Assembly (NCBI RefSeq): GCF_022539665.2
Contig: NC_081331.1
Location: 3,692,501 to 3,756,500 of the forward strand
Direction of reading: 5' to 3'
DNA: 64,000 nucleotides
Origin: Daphnia carinata
Taxonomy: Eukaryota > Arthropoda > Branchiopoda > Diplostraca > Daphniidae
The position numbers and the translations under genes are program-made. The notes below the pieces were generated by a model. That model was not told where the DNA came from. It saw nothing but the letters and a program-made list of their open reading frames with translations, and ran no database searches. Positions 48,001 through 59,639 of the stretch are shown here, piece by piece. Each line of letters starts with the position of its first letter. The stretch's first letter is position 1.

Positions 48001-48862
48001 TCGGATGCTTCAACACCTAAATGGGAGTGACTGCTGTGCATTCCTTTTTACACATGTTCATTTCTCCCTTTCTCCTTTTCATTCCTTAGCAGTTTCTTTC
48101 TCCCCGGTCATCCCAATGTTTAAATACGTATCCGCTTTTCATTTGGGCGCTGCCCGTTCGTTTATTCTTTTTTCGTTCTTCTTTGCTTTGAACAGCATAT
48201 ACACTACACCCAACAAAACAAAATTTAATGAAACTCCGACAGATGAATTATTCAAAACAGTTGCATTGCGTCTTTTGCGCGATCATCGCCCATCAGGTTC
48301 TATATACCTGTTCCCCTTTCACCGGTCAATGCAAATGCCACCCACTTCAGTGGCTGGCGCTTGGTTAAACAAAAAAATATGCGGACACCATCAGCCAAAG
48401 CAAGTGGACTCAAAAAAAGACAATTTTGATTCGAAAAGGATGATAAAGACAAAGAATGAATCGACTGTAGTGGAGGTTGCCACGATGATGACACTCGTAA
48501 TAGCATACGACCTATAAAAACGGTCATGATGCGCAGCTCCAGAAAGAAAAGACGATTGAAAACAATAACATGCAAGGCAGGTTCATTTTGTTTCTCTTTT
48601 TTTTTATCTTTCGTTTTTTTTTTTTAATTAAAAAGCTCTTATCAATTTCTTCTTAACTGTTGTAGACCCTCCTTGACGTTTCTAAGGCGTTTAGTATTCC
48701 CGCAATCACGCCGTTCGAAACGCAGAAGATAAAAAAAAAAAAAAAAAAGGAATACATTTTCAAAAAGAGCCATCCAGCCAGCACCATTGAAAAGAAGCGC
48801 TGATTGCGGTGTAACGTTTTGATGAGAGAAAAATCGTAAGCAGTATATACACTACTATTTTA

Positions 48863-49205
48863 TCAAGACCGTTGCAAATAACGATGGCCAATAAAATAGT
48901 CGTCAGCAATAAAAGGGAGGGATAAGGACGTTGTTGTATTAGGGAAGTAGCCAAACATTTTCGCATTTGGCGCTTGTCTACGCTGTCGATTCGAGGATCG
49001 AATGTCGATTGTTTCTTTCACTAAATAAGGGTTTGTTATACCAACGCCTTCTTGTCCGAGATTTGTGCCATCAACTGCAACTGTGTTTTCCAAAGGTTCT
49101 AAAAGTGACAGGTAGTTGAGAGAGTCACAAACACCATTGTCCTTATATCTAAATTTCTGTAAAAGGACCAGACTCTCCTTATAGTAGGAAGAGCATTTAA
49201 TTACA
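48863..49205 (-). other. candidate orphan coding exon
   Basis: On the minus strand an open frame of over 110 codons ends in TGATAA. A plausible splice acceptor (ACTTGTTTTTGATCGCTAG, cut near 49205) precedes it and there is no usable ATG near the start, so it would be an internal or last exon. The translation is not low complexity (SLNYLSLLEPLENTVAVDG; SSNRQRRQAPNAKMF) and contains a dibasic RQRR site of the kind cut in secreted precursors. No family is recognised and no upstream exon could be found. Confidence 0.25.
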
Positions 49206-49648
49206 CTAGCGATCAAAAACAAGTTAATGTACTTTTAAACGAATAGTACACTCGATGAATAACAGCAAACGGAAGCGCTGTATATTCTCCAGCGTACTTT
49301 TAGATTTACTTGGAAATAAAAAAAAAAGGAATGGTACTACATATACAACAAGGCGATGAAAGAGGTTTTTTGCCTTTTATTCTCTTGTTCAACGATCGCC
49401 TCCCCTATTCTATCTTAGTTAGCGATGGCTCGTGTATACGTGCTTGTGTCGGTCCCCTTAAGAAGTTTCACCAGCCGCAGCTGTTCGCTTTTTCGACAGC
49501 TTAGATTGTGTATATATACCGACGATGATCACATTTCTTTCAGAGTTTGCCTTCGATGAAACTTCCGGCCTCCTTTTTCTTCCTGATGTGTTGTTGTTAA
49601 AGGGGCAGAAGAAGGGAAGGAGAGCCCTTGGCCCCTTTTCTTTTTGTC

Positions 49649-49682
49649 TGTGTGTGTATGTGTGTGTGTGTGTGTGTGTGTG
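49649..49682 (+). repeat. (TG)n microsatellite
   Basis: About 17 TG units with one TA interruption. Confidence 0.9.
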
Positions 49683-50165
49683 TCCCACTTCAATTTTCTT
49701 CTATACCTTATTATTCTCGATGATCCGAAGACGTTGCACAGGACACACCTCTCCGGGTGAAGAGAAATTCTTAGACCGGTAGGTTCAAATACAATGGCCC
49801 TCCTTTCCAACTGCTTCACTCATTGGGGTGAAGAGGAATGTTATATAATCCGTCTTGATTTTTTGTCCAGACAAATCACTACATGCCACTGACATTCAAC
49901 CGGATGGACGAGTTCAAACGGAGAGCGATCTCCTGTTGCACGTATATGGTTCGTGCTTACAACATGCTACCACGAGTGGGATGAGATTAATACGCAATAA
50001 ATGGAACATGATACCTGGAAATGCGTTGGAGATATGGTAAAAGGTGTTGGAACGAGGGTGAAAAAAAAGTCGACACATGAGAGAACCTTGTCCTTATTTT
50101 TATTAGACAGCAATTTGGTCAAGGATTGTCTGAAGAGCCGCTTAAGCCGACGCGTTCACCAAACG

Positions 50166-50187
50166 CACGCCACAAGTGTGTGGCGTG
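50166..50187. repeat. perfect hairpin, 9-bp stem
   Basis: CACGCCACA-AGTG-TGTGGCGTG: a GC-rich perfect stem with a 4-base loop. No role is assigned. Confidence 0.6.
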
Positions 50188-51256
50188 ACACGAACGAATC
50201 AGCGAGTACAAAGGGCAGGAGACAAGTGAGCGGGGAAAGACATGCAGTAGGACCTTGACGAAGCTATAACGTCCGTTTGTCAACGTTACAAAAAAAAAAG
50301 ACTTTGAACTCAGTTACAAAGGAAAACGACTTGCTTTTTAGTGTGTCGTTTTTATTTTAACGGGGTAAAAACACAACCATCTTTCTTCTACCTCCTTCAC
50401 CCTCCATGTCTTCTTTCCATCCCCTTTTTTGTGTGTTGTAATATCGGTTAGGTTTCAGGTGACACGTAAACCTTTAACTTGTCAAGATTTTGACCTCATA
50501 ATCTATTTATCTATACGTCAAACCCCTTTTTTCTACTTTCACAACTCTTTTTCCCCTGTGTACCTCTTCTTGATTTCACTTCGTTTTAACCACCATTACG
50601 AAATAGAAAAATAAGGGGTGGACGGGAGGAGGCGGAGGACATTCTCCGGGTCTATATTGCATATATATACATAAGAAAGTTTGAAAAAAAAACGAGAAAT
50701 AAAGAGAAAATAACCCTGTTACTCTTCCCTACTGCCAAAAGTACCTATTGGCCTGTGTGCTCATCTTGTACCTCGCTTGCCCTATAGGACAGACTACACA
50801 CAGAGAGAGAAAGAGACACGAACGACATAGGGGGAGGGCTGCCGGTGGTGGTATATGTATAAATACATGGCGACCTTTTTTTTTTCTCTTATATGCTATA
50901 TGGTTGCTTATATATATGTACAGGTGACCACTTGTCTTTGTCAAGTCTTCCACCTGCTGCTAAACGATATGACATTCTTGGGACTCCTCGTCGTCGTCGT
51001 CTCCACCTTCTTGACCTATAACCCTCTTTTCTTGTTATTTCTTTCTCTCTTTTTTTTCGCCCTTTTCATTGCCCTAGAGCAGTGTGTACTCTTGTGCGTG
51101 TTAAAGGGAGCTCCACGCACATTCCCTTCATGCTTTTTTTCTTTCTTTACCTTTTCTTCTTTTCACTGGTGAGCAACAGGTTCTACTTCAACCTTCAGTT
51201 GTGCTTATCAGCAAAAGAAGAGTGCCATATAACCATCGGAAGGTGATCTATTGTCC

Positions 51257-51277
51257 GTGTGTGTGTGTGTGTGTGTT
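51257..51277 (+). repeat. (GT)n microsatellite
   Basis: About 10 GT units. Confidence 0.9.
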
Positions 51278-52769
51278 TGAAAGAGGCCAGCAGCCAACTG
51301 GGCACATGCACACAAATGCAAAGTTATTGTACATACACCAAGTTTAAAAAAACGACAACGACGGACTGTGTGCGGATGATGAACAATGACCGTAGTTCCT
51401 GCAAGTTTGAATGTTTCACCCAGCAGACGGTATCATCTGGGTTTTTTTGATTGCGTGTAAAAGGTGAAAGTTTAGAGGACGAGTTGAAAAAAAAAAAAAA
51501 AAGAATTTAGGCCCCTTCACTTTTTGGGACGATGAAAAATTGAATGAAAAACAAACATAAACTTGAGATGCGAGAGAAAAGATAGAGATTGTAATAGATT
51601 GAGAGATGAAGCTGAATGCCTAGAGGGGATTCTTATTATGAGGTACACCGACGGTCGTTTCACCTGTCGGCGCCGGGGCAAAAAAAAAAAAAATCCAAAG
51701 CACCGACTTGACGCATTCCATGGGGGCGAGGCATCGTAACGTGCCAAGCAATGCGAACAGAAGCGACTGCGTCGTTTGACGTTTTAAAGGGAAAGAAGAA
51801 GAGGGGGAAAAAAAGGAGGATGACGCTTTTCTTTTACATTAGAAATGACAATCCTCGAAATAACTTCACACAGTCACACAAAAATCAGGAATTTCTCACC
51901 AGTTCTTCCAAAAGCATATCGTCGAAGATGTTATACAGGGCTTAAATAGTGTGCGCATAGCTAAGACATTCCGTTACTGATCATCAAAACCAGTTTCCCG
52001 ACGTGTAAAACTCTGGCCCGAAAAAAAAAAAAAAAAATGTTCTGTCGGATGAGCTCGGAGACTCTCTTGCCCGTTCGACCAATGGACCCGCCGCTTTCAC
52101 AGAAAAACCTGGTGGTTTGATGAGGCGACAAATCGTTTCACGTTTCATAACCTAACACGTTGAGACTTTTTGGGGAAACGAGAGAAAGAGAGAGAGAAGC
52201 CATCAGAAAGACTGAACCAGCCAACTGCTTATATATATATCCAGGAAAAGGAAAGAAAAGGGTCCAAAACCGCCCGGTGAGCAAGTCCCCCTTCTCTCCT
52301 TCTCACGTTGTGTCTGAATTCAGGAATGTAGGCCCAAACGGTTATCGAATAGCCCCAGTAGAAAAACGGGGTAAAAAGGAAAAAAAAACTATTTTTAAAT
52401 TTCGACTGAATCCTGAACGCTTTACACAACCATATTCATTTAAAAAAATGAGAACTTGACCTGAAAAAAGGAAAAAATCTCATCGTAACTCTCTCTTTTT
52501 TTTTCTCTCTCTCTCTTGTGCCTTGATTGAAGTGGAAAGTTCTATCTATACACCGCACGGTGTGTGATAGAAGGTTCTATTTTATTTTTGCTTCCTGGCC
52601 GGATGAATGTTTTCCGTTGTTTATTTAGGTCTCTCTTTTAGAGCGTGTGCGCACACACACACACAAGCATCCAATTGGGGAGTTACAGAGTAAAAATGGG
52701 AATTAGCTGTTACTTGACAGTTGAGAAAACCTTTAACCGCCTGCATCAGACACACACAGACACTTTTAC

Positions 52770-52795
52770 GTGTGTGTGTGTGTGTGTGTGTGTGT
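52770..52795 (+). repeat. (GT)n microsatellite with nearby (CA)n
   Basis: About 13 GT units. A short CACACACAGACAC stretch 20 bp upstream and a (CA) run near 52650 could pair with it as an inverted repeat. Confidence 0.9.
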
Positions 52796-54395
52796 CTGCA
52801 TTTTGCTGCAAGTATATATATCCACTACCGCGCGAAAGAGGCGGCCAGCCGGGGTGGGCAGCAGACGGATGAGTGACAAGTGGTGTTTGGATAGGACCCT
52901 TCTCCGGCGTCCGAAAAATCTTTAGCTGAAAGCTTCTTCTTCCAACGTAGCCTGTACAGAGTTCATCTTCTATAGTTGTACCAGAAAAAAAAAAAAGAAA
53001 CTTTTCTTTCATTTTCAGAGTGTCTTGTTCTTCCTATGGTGAAGCCCTCAAAGCTTCTGCCCTTCGGCTGGGCTTGTCTTTCAAATCACCCGCTCGCGCG
53101 CATTCTATTCAAAACATTAAATTCTCTTTCCTTTTTCCTTTTGAAAAGGAAAATATTTCCCTATACCGCCCTGTAATATCTAAAGCCCGTCTTCTAGAAA
53201 TACAACGCAATTACTGTCCAGGATGAGGCATTCAACATCAAACGTCAGCCGTCCCTGTCTCTCACAGCCGACAAATTGGAATACAAAACAAAATAGAAGA
53301 GGGAAGCACGCAATAACCTATGTGTGTCAGCAGGGTAGAGTCATCGTCGCTCGCGCAAGTACCTCGCGCGCACGTTGACATTCAGGAAGAAGAAAAAAAA
53401 AGAAACAAATAATTGCCCGCCGTTTGAATATAATTATTTGGCAGACCAACGGGGCGTATACAGAAAGAATGAAACGACAAATGGCGGAGTGAATTGAAAC
53501 GGAGCTTGAACGAAACTCATCGATGAATCTGTCGCCGACGAACTTTGTCAATTGGGTGAACCATTTTTAGCGTGCGCCATTTTTAGCGCACAAATGTTTC
53601 AAGTAGTGCTCCGTCTTTTGCACTATGGGTTTCTATTTCTATTTTTCTTGATTGGCTTCCGCTTTCGTTTGGTGCTGATGCGATTCCTGATTCTGATAAA
53701 AGCAACACTTGCAGCTTGAACAAATAGATCAAGAACTCCTCCAACCATTCCTGGAAAAGAAAGTCACACAAGATAAAAAAGAAAAAAAACCAAACCAAAA
53801 GAATAAAATAAAAATTGTAAAAAGGGAAAACCAAAAACACATATCGTGTGGGCAAGGATACAGTGCCATGGAAGACACAGTGCGTCCTTCGTATCAACTT
53901 CGTTTTTCCACGTTATCTCGAAAAGGAGGAGTGTCTCCGTCATTTACCCATTTGTCAAAATGACTGCAGGAGTTGGGGGGGGAAGAAACCATATCGTTCT
54001 TTATTTATTTATTTATTTTTTCTTACCGCATAGCCCTTCTATAAATACATTTAGACTTGACTGTCTTGACGGTGACCCTGCGATTACGCACAAACCGGCA
54101 GAGGACTATTTATATGTACACACATGTTGAACGTTGCATATATATTTCACAAGGCTGTTCGACTTGTGCATGCCTTTAAAAAAAAAATACATCACACAAA
54201 CTTACGCGAGAATTCTGAAGAAAAAAAAAAAGAAAAAGAAAAAGGCCACAGGAAGGAGACTGTTCATAAATTAAGGCGTCGCTCGCTGTACGTTATAGAC
54301 TGTAGAGACCAACAATCAGATAGGATCGGAGTGCGCACCAGCGGACACGGGCCGAACGTCTTTTAAGAATGGGAAGCCCCAACTTTCCTCTTTCT

Positions 54396-54411
54396 CCCCC
54401 CCCCCCCCCCC
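54396..54411 (+). repeat. C run (16)
   Basis: Sixteen consecutive C bases, the longest G/C run in the window. G-rich on the minus strand. Confidence 0.85.
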
Positions 54412-54558
54412 GCCTCCTTTGGATAATTAGACGATAAGAAGAAGAAGAAGAGAGAGTTTAAAAAATAAAAGACGACCTACAGTATGTATTCGTGTCCGTA
54501 TGGATAATTATATAGGCTCCCGAGCGATAGGCCGCCGACGCCGCTTTCTGTGTGTCCG

Positions 54559-54561
<3 letters not shown>

Positions 54562-54611
<50 letters not shown>
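54562..54611 (+). repeat. (CT)n microsatellite
   Basis: About 24 CT units with one TT interruption, a 50-bp polypyrimidine tract about 150 bp from the C run. Confidence 0.92.
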
Positions 54612-55030
54612 CAAGTGTGTGTGTGAATTGACGGCCCATAAATTCCATTGTCACCTGCCTTAACGGCTAGTCGTACATCATTCGGACTCAATCAGATCAA
54701 TGGGCAATTGCCGAGAAAACAAGAAACATTGGGATAGACCCGACAGACGTTTTCCCCTCTTGTTTTTTTGTTGAAAACAAAATAAAAAGGAAAGGAAAAG
54801 ACAACGTGTCCATAAAAAGATGCTAAATAGGCGATTCGGTCAATTTATTATTTTGGTTGTATACAAAACACAAGACACGTCTAAACCCTTTTTTGTTCTA
54901 TTGTTTCTCCGGTTTTTTCTTTTACCCGTTTGTGTGTTGTGGTGGGCGCGGAGGAGTTTCTTTCGCTGTTGTTGTTGTTGTCGTCGCGTTATTTACATCG
55001 GAATAAGAAGTTTTTTTTTTTAAAAGGAGT

Positions 55031-55058
55031 GAGAAAGAGAGAGAGAGAGAGAGAGAGA
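55031..55058 (+). repeat. (GA)n microsatellite
   Basis: A GA tract, complementary to the (CT)n 420 bp upstream, so the two could form a long intramolecular stem. Confidence 0.9.
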
Positions 55059-56160
55059 CGAAAGAAACAAGCTACACAGACACACGGGCGAAATGGCATG
55101 CTGATGCGGATATACACGATGAGAGACAACAAGTCCCGCAACAGGCGTCCACCGGCAGCCGTTTCGAAACCGGCGCCAAAAAAACAAACAAGAACAACGA
55201 AAATAATAATAAAAGAAAAAAGACAGGGAGAAAAGGAAACAAAAAAAGATTGCATCCGCTCCTGCTGCGGATTGCCGTTACTTACCAGCTCATTATTAAC
55301 CATAAAGAACCATTCTGCCATCGCTAGTTCGGTTGTCTTTTTGTCTGTCTCTTCAAAATGCATGTCGTTTCTTGCTGTTACAAGAGTCAACGTATTAGCC
55401 AAGCTGATTTCCAATTCTATTTTCATGTCCCACAATAGCTACTGGTGTGATATGTGTACAGAAGTCGTTAACTGTAGCTTTTGTTTTTCCGGCTCGTGGA
55501 CATGGATTTGTTGAGCTTTGGATTTTATTTTGAGGGAAAGAACGTTTCGAATAAATAACCAAAAAGGGTGTTGGTAACGTACTGGCAATGGGTGACCTCT
55601 CAACAAAAAAAAAGGAGGAATAAAGAAAAGAATAAGAAAAAGAAGAAATAAAAATCTAGGGGAATGATGAGGTCAACTGTAGGATATTTTACCTTAACCA
55701 CAACCACCCTCTCTCTTTCTTTCTCTCTCTCTCTCTCCAGAATTTGTGTGTTCCAAAAGAGTGTGTATACATTCCTCGGACACTCGAATTCTCCAGGAGG
55801 TTTCGACTTTGGTCTCTTCACCCCGAGCTCTTCTTCTTCTTAAAAAAAAAAACTTCTCAAGTGACAAGACAAAAAGAATGAAGAGAGTGAGAGAGAGAAA
55901 GAGAGAGAGCGGAATGAGAAAGTTTCATCTAGGTGGTTGAAAGCGTAGGCCTAGGCGAAAGGTATTTTCAATTTGAATAGTACTCCACTCTTGTGTTGAA
56001 ACGGGTTAACCAGTTATTCCCCTCCCCTTCGGTTATTAAAACGAAGAAGAAAAATATTCATAAATAACACTAAGCAGCTAGAGAAATAGAAGGCTTTTTA
56101 ACAGCCATAAGAATTTAGCGCGTTTGAACGGTAGCTAATGTTTTTTTTTCTTGTTGTGGG

Positions 56161-56182
56161 TGTGTGTGTGTGTGTGTGTGTG
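56161..56182 (+). repeat. (TG)n microsatellite
   Basis: About 11 TG units. Confidence 0.9.
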
Positions 56183-57309
56183 CCTTTCAAATGTGAAGCT
56201 CAGTACACTCATACATCCCGAAAATAACCGAAAAACATCACGACGAAACAGCGGAACAATTAGTCAGTATAGCAACTGGGCTGCCGTAAATATATCCAGC
56301 AGAAAAAAGCAAAAACAAAACATCTGATATTCCGTGCTAGCACATTCATCTTTCACCTCGCCCACTCGTTACCTATTTTACATTTATTTTATTTTTTCTT
56401 TTACTGCTATACGCTTCTCTAGATATACTCTTATATACTGTACAGTTCCCCATATTCTTGTTGGGAATTGGTTCCAGCTGGTCGAGTTCATTCTGTCAGT
56501 GCGTCGTTTGCCGAGGGAGTTAGCGACACGAAAACCCCCAGCCAAAATTAGCTCATCCAACTTTGAAACACGAAAGAAAAAAAAAAAAACGGAGAGGAAG
56601 AGAGAGAGAGAAAAAAGAAGAAGAAGAAAAAGCGTTCAAGAATAATCTACATAATTCCGGGTGGATAAGCCTGATGGAATGCATAATACAACATTTCAAG
56701 CTTACGTGTAATTCACTGCCGCATGTATAGTAATAATACAGTCTAACTGGCTCGTTTACAAGGATTAGTTCACCGTTTCAGCGTCAAGCTTTCAATCCAT
56801 TAGCGTCGGTCTCGAGCTCTAGTCCCTCTAAATCGTGCAGCTAAAACAGTAGACGCGTTGCATCTACAGCAGAGAAACAAAAACGACATTGAGAACATGT
56901 TAGAGGGCTTCTTCTTTTTTTAGTTTCAATGTCGAGTTGAGCGTTTGATGAACGACCGTGTCCCGAACGAATGGGCCTCTGCGCTTTGGCACACCTGCTC
57001 CGGAGTTTATCAAATGACAATTTTCTCTATTGACCCTTCTCCTTTAACTCAGAGTAAACAAAACAAAACTCGTTATAATTTCATTTCTCTATTTTATAGC
57101 CAACTCCCAAACAACGGACGAATGTAGAAAATGAAAACAAAACATTTAACGGAAGGAAATGTAAAGGTGGGAAACGGTGGGCGAAACGCGGGAGAGTTGC
57201 GCGTCACAGTTTAATTACACAGACACCACTCGTAGTATTATAACAAATGTGTGCCTATCGCTAACCGAATGGTGCAGTTAGATACACGCATGTAGTATAT
57301 ACGCACACC

Positions 57310-57328
57310 TACACACACACACACACAC
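57310..57328 (+). repeat. (AC)n microsatellite
   Basis: About 9 AC units just upstream of a possible splice acceptor (TATTTCTTTTTTAG at ~57377). Confidence 0.85.
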
Positions 57329-58375
57329 TTGTGCATGTATGTAGCCTATAGGAGTTTCCACCTATTTCTTTTTTAGGGATCACCTGTCTGTTGCTGTGGC
57401 TAATGTTTGTGTTGCCTGGGCTCGCCTGGAAACCGAGCGAAATGGGCTCCACCTGTCTCCTTTCACCTCCTCTGTGTGCATACGTGAACACGGGGGCTCC
57501 CTTGCCTCCAAACATCACGGATTATGTACACATATACGTAGCTCTGCTGTATTCATTTAATGCACGCAAAATGATGGGCAAAGTCCCAAGAAAAGTTGTG
57601 CGTTTTTTTAAGAAAATGTTATCATTTCACGTTGTTTGTGTTACGGAACTGATGTAGGAAATGCCAATGAGGCTTTAATGCGGCCTTTAATGCTTAATGG
57701 TCGGGACCAGTGGGGGGTACAGGGGAGATCCCGGACCCTAATTTTTCTTCTTTTTTATTCCGGAAAATGAAAGTCTAACTGTTACAACGTCAAAGAAATA
57801 GAAGAAGAAACGTGCTGGAAAAGTGGAAAGCTGAACTAATGTGACGCACAGACACTGAACACTAACGTCATTCATCAAAAAGACTTTGCGTTTAAAAAAT
57901 TTAAGCTAAACCGGGACCGACAGCCCTTGAATTCTAACCCATTATTTTATTTTTTTTGTTCTCCTCACCCGAACCCGCCAATCCCCTTTTCATTTATTAT
58001 CTTCATTTCGGCTCTTCTTCTTCTTCGTCTTCTTCTTAACGCTTTAGAAACTTTTGTTTATAACATTGACGCCAGTATGTAAATGGAATTTTACCTTTTT
58101 TTAAATGTGCATCTCGCTGCCACAGGGAAATTGAAATTCGTTCATTCAAAAATAAAAAATAGAAGGCCTTCTGTTCCTGTTTGTGTCTGTTCTTCTTTTT
58201 GTTTCCGGTTAAATGGCTGCGCGCGGAAATAAACCGGAAGAGTCACGGTCGATCATATATGTAGACACATGCACAAACACAGAACCGATGTTTGGTTGCT
58301 ATGTTAATGTTTTTTTTCTTTTGCTTCTGCCTCTTCCGGTTTACCGGTTCCGACTAATACAGCGAGAGAGAGAGA

Positions 58376-58390
58376 GGGGGGGGGGGGGGG
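58376..58390 (+). repeat. (GA)n followed by G run (15)
   Basis: Fifteen consecutive G bases directly after a GAGAGAGAGAGA tract. Confidence 0.88.
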
Positions 58391-59484
58391 CATACCCTTG
58401 CATTCACGCTGTCATTCTTCCTCTGTTCTACCCAACCTCTTTCGTCTGGTTTCTTTTTTTCTGTCCGTCTGTTGCAACATTCTGTCCCTATTCTATCTAC
58501 TCACTTGCCGCTATAATATCCGAGCAATAACAATGAGCGAGTGTAATGAAACACCTGACCGTTCCTATTTGCACCTGTCTAGCAGGTTTTTATATGCATA
58601 CGCCTGATGTGGCTGCCGGTCCCGTGTCTCTCTGTGTTTGTGCGTGCGTGCCAAAAACAAAAGAGGGATGGAAGGAAGATAGGCAGAGAGAAAAAGAAAA
58701 CCCAAAACAAAACAGGACAGACGCGCCACGTAACCAAACACGCGGATGATGTAAAAAAAAAATAAATAAATTGAACAAACAAAAATTCAGGATCAAAACT
58801 TCCGCATTTATCCAAAAAGCAGCAGGGGAGGAAGCCAGCGCCGATCAAGTGCCGGGTAGGAGGTGAGAGAATTATACACTGTAGTTTCGTGCGTGCGATT
58901 TTGTCGGTTGTAACATTCCTTCCTTTTTTCTTTTCTACGTTTTTTTTTTTAAAATTATGTTTATTTCTATTGCACTAAAACTATGCAAAAACCAAAGGGA
59001 AAGGTGGGAGAAAACAAAACAAACACAAAAAAATGTGTGGGGGATTTGACATCTACAACCGGTGAGTGCATGTCACAATAAAAACTTGGCTGGTTATGGA
59101 GTTTCCTTATTTTTCAATGTGATCACTTTTTTATTATATTTGATGGTGATGCGTTGGAACTAAAGAAGAAAAAAAATCAGAAAATGATGATGACGACCAA
59201 AGGTATAATGGCCAAAAAGAAAAGAAAGAAAAAAAAAATGAGGCTACATCATTACAAGACATATAAGGCCGTCTTCGTGTGACTAAGGTCACCGTCTCCG
59301 GGCTGCGAGTTAGTCAGAGGAGAAAGAGGAAGTGGCTTATATAATAACAAATAACTGTAAGACACACCGTTGCAAGTGGATGTAACAACCTTTCGAGCCC
59401 TTTCACAAGAAGATATTTCTTTTTCTCGCCGGACTATATGGCACCATTAGACGTATAACAGTTTTTTTTTCTTTCCTTTTTGGT

Positions 59485-59506
59485 TCTCTCTCTCTCTCTC
59501 TCTCTC
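59485..59506 (+). repeat. (TC)n microsatellite
   Basis: About 11 TC units; 120 bp upstream of a G run. Confidence 0.9.
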
Positions 59507-59626
59507 ACCTCCGTTTGAAGACATTCCTCTTCCTTTTGGTCTAGAACTATTTTCTTCTTCAGTTTAGTACCTGCGACACTATCTCATACAAACGTACACG
59601 GAGCCGATAAAAAAAAAAAGAGGGGA

Positions 59627-59639
59627 GGGGGGGGGGGGG
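59627..59639 (+). repeat. G run (13)
   Basis: Thirteen consecutive G bases preceded by AGGGGA, together four potential G-tracts that could stack as a G-quadruplex. Confidence 0.85.

Noticed and set aside
54930-55514. 194-codon frame
   Set aside because: Runs through (GA)n and poly-A/poly-T tracts, giving Arg/Glu/Lys repeats; low complexity.
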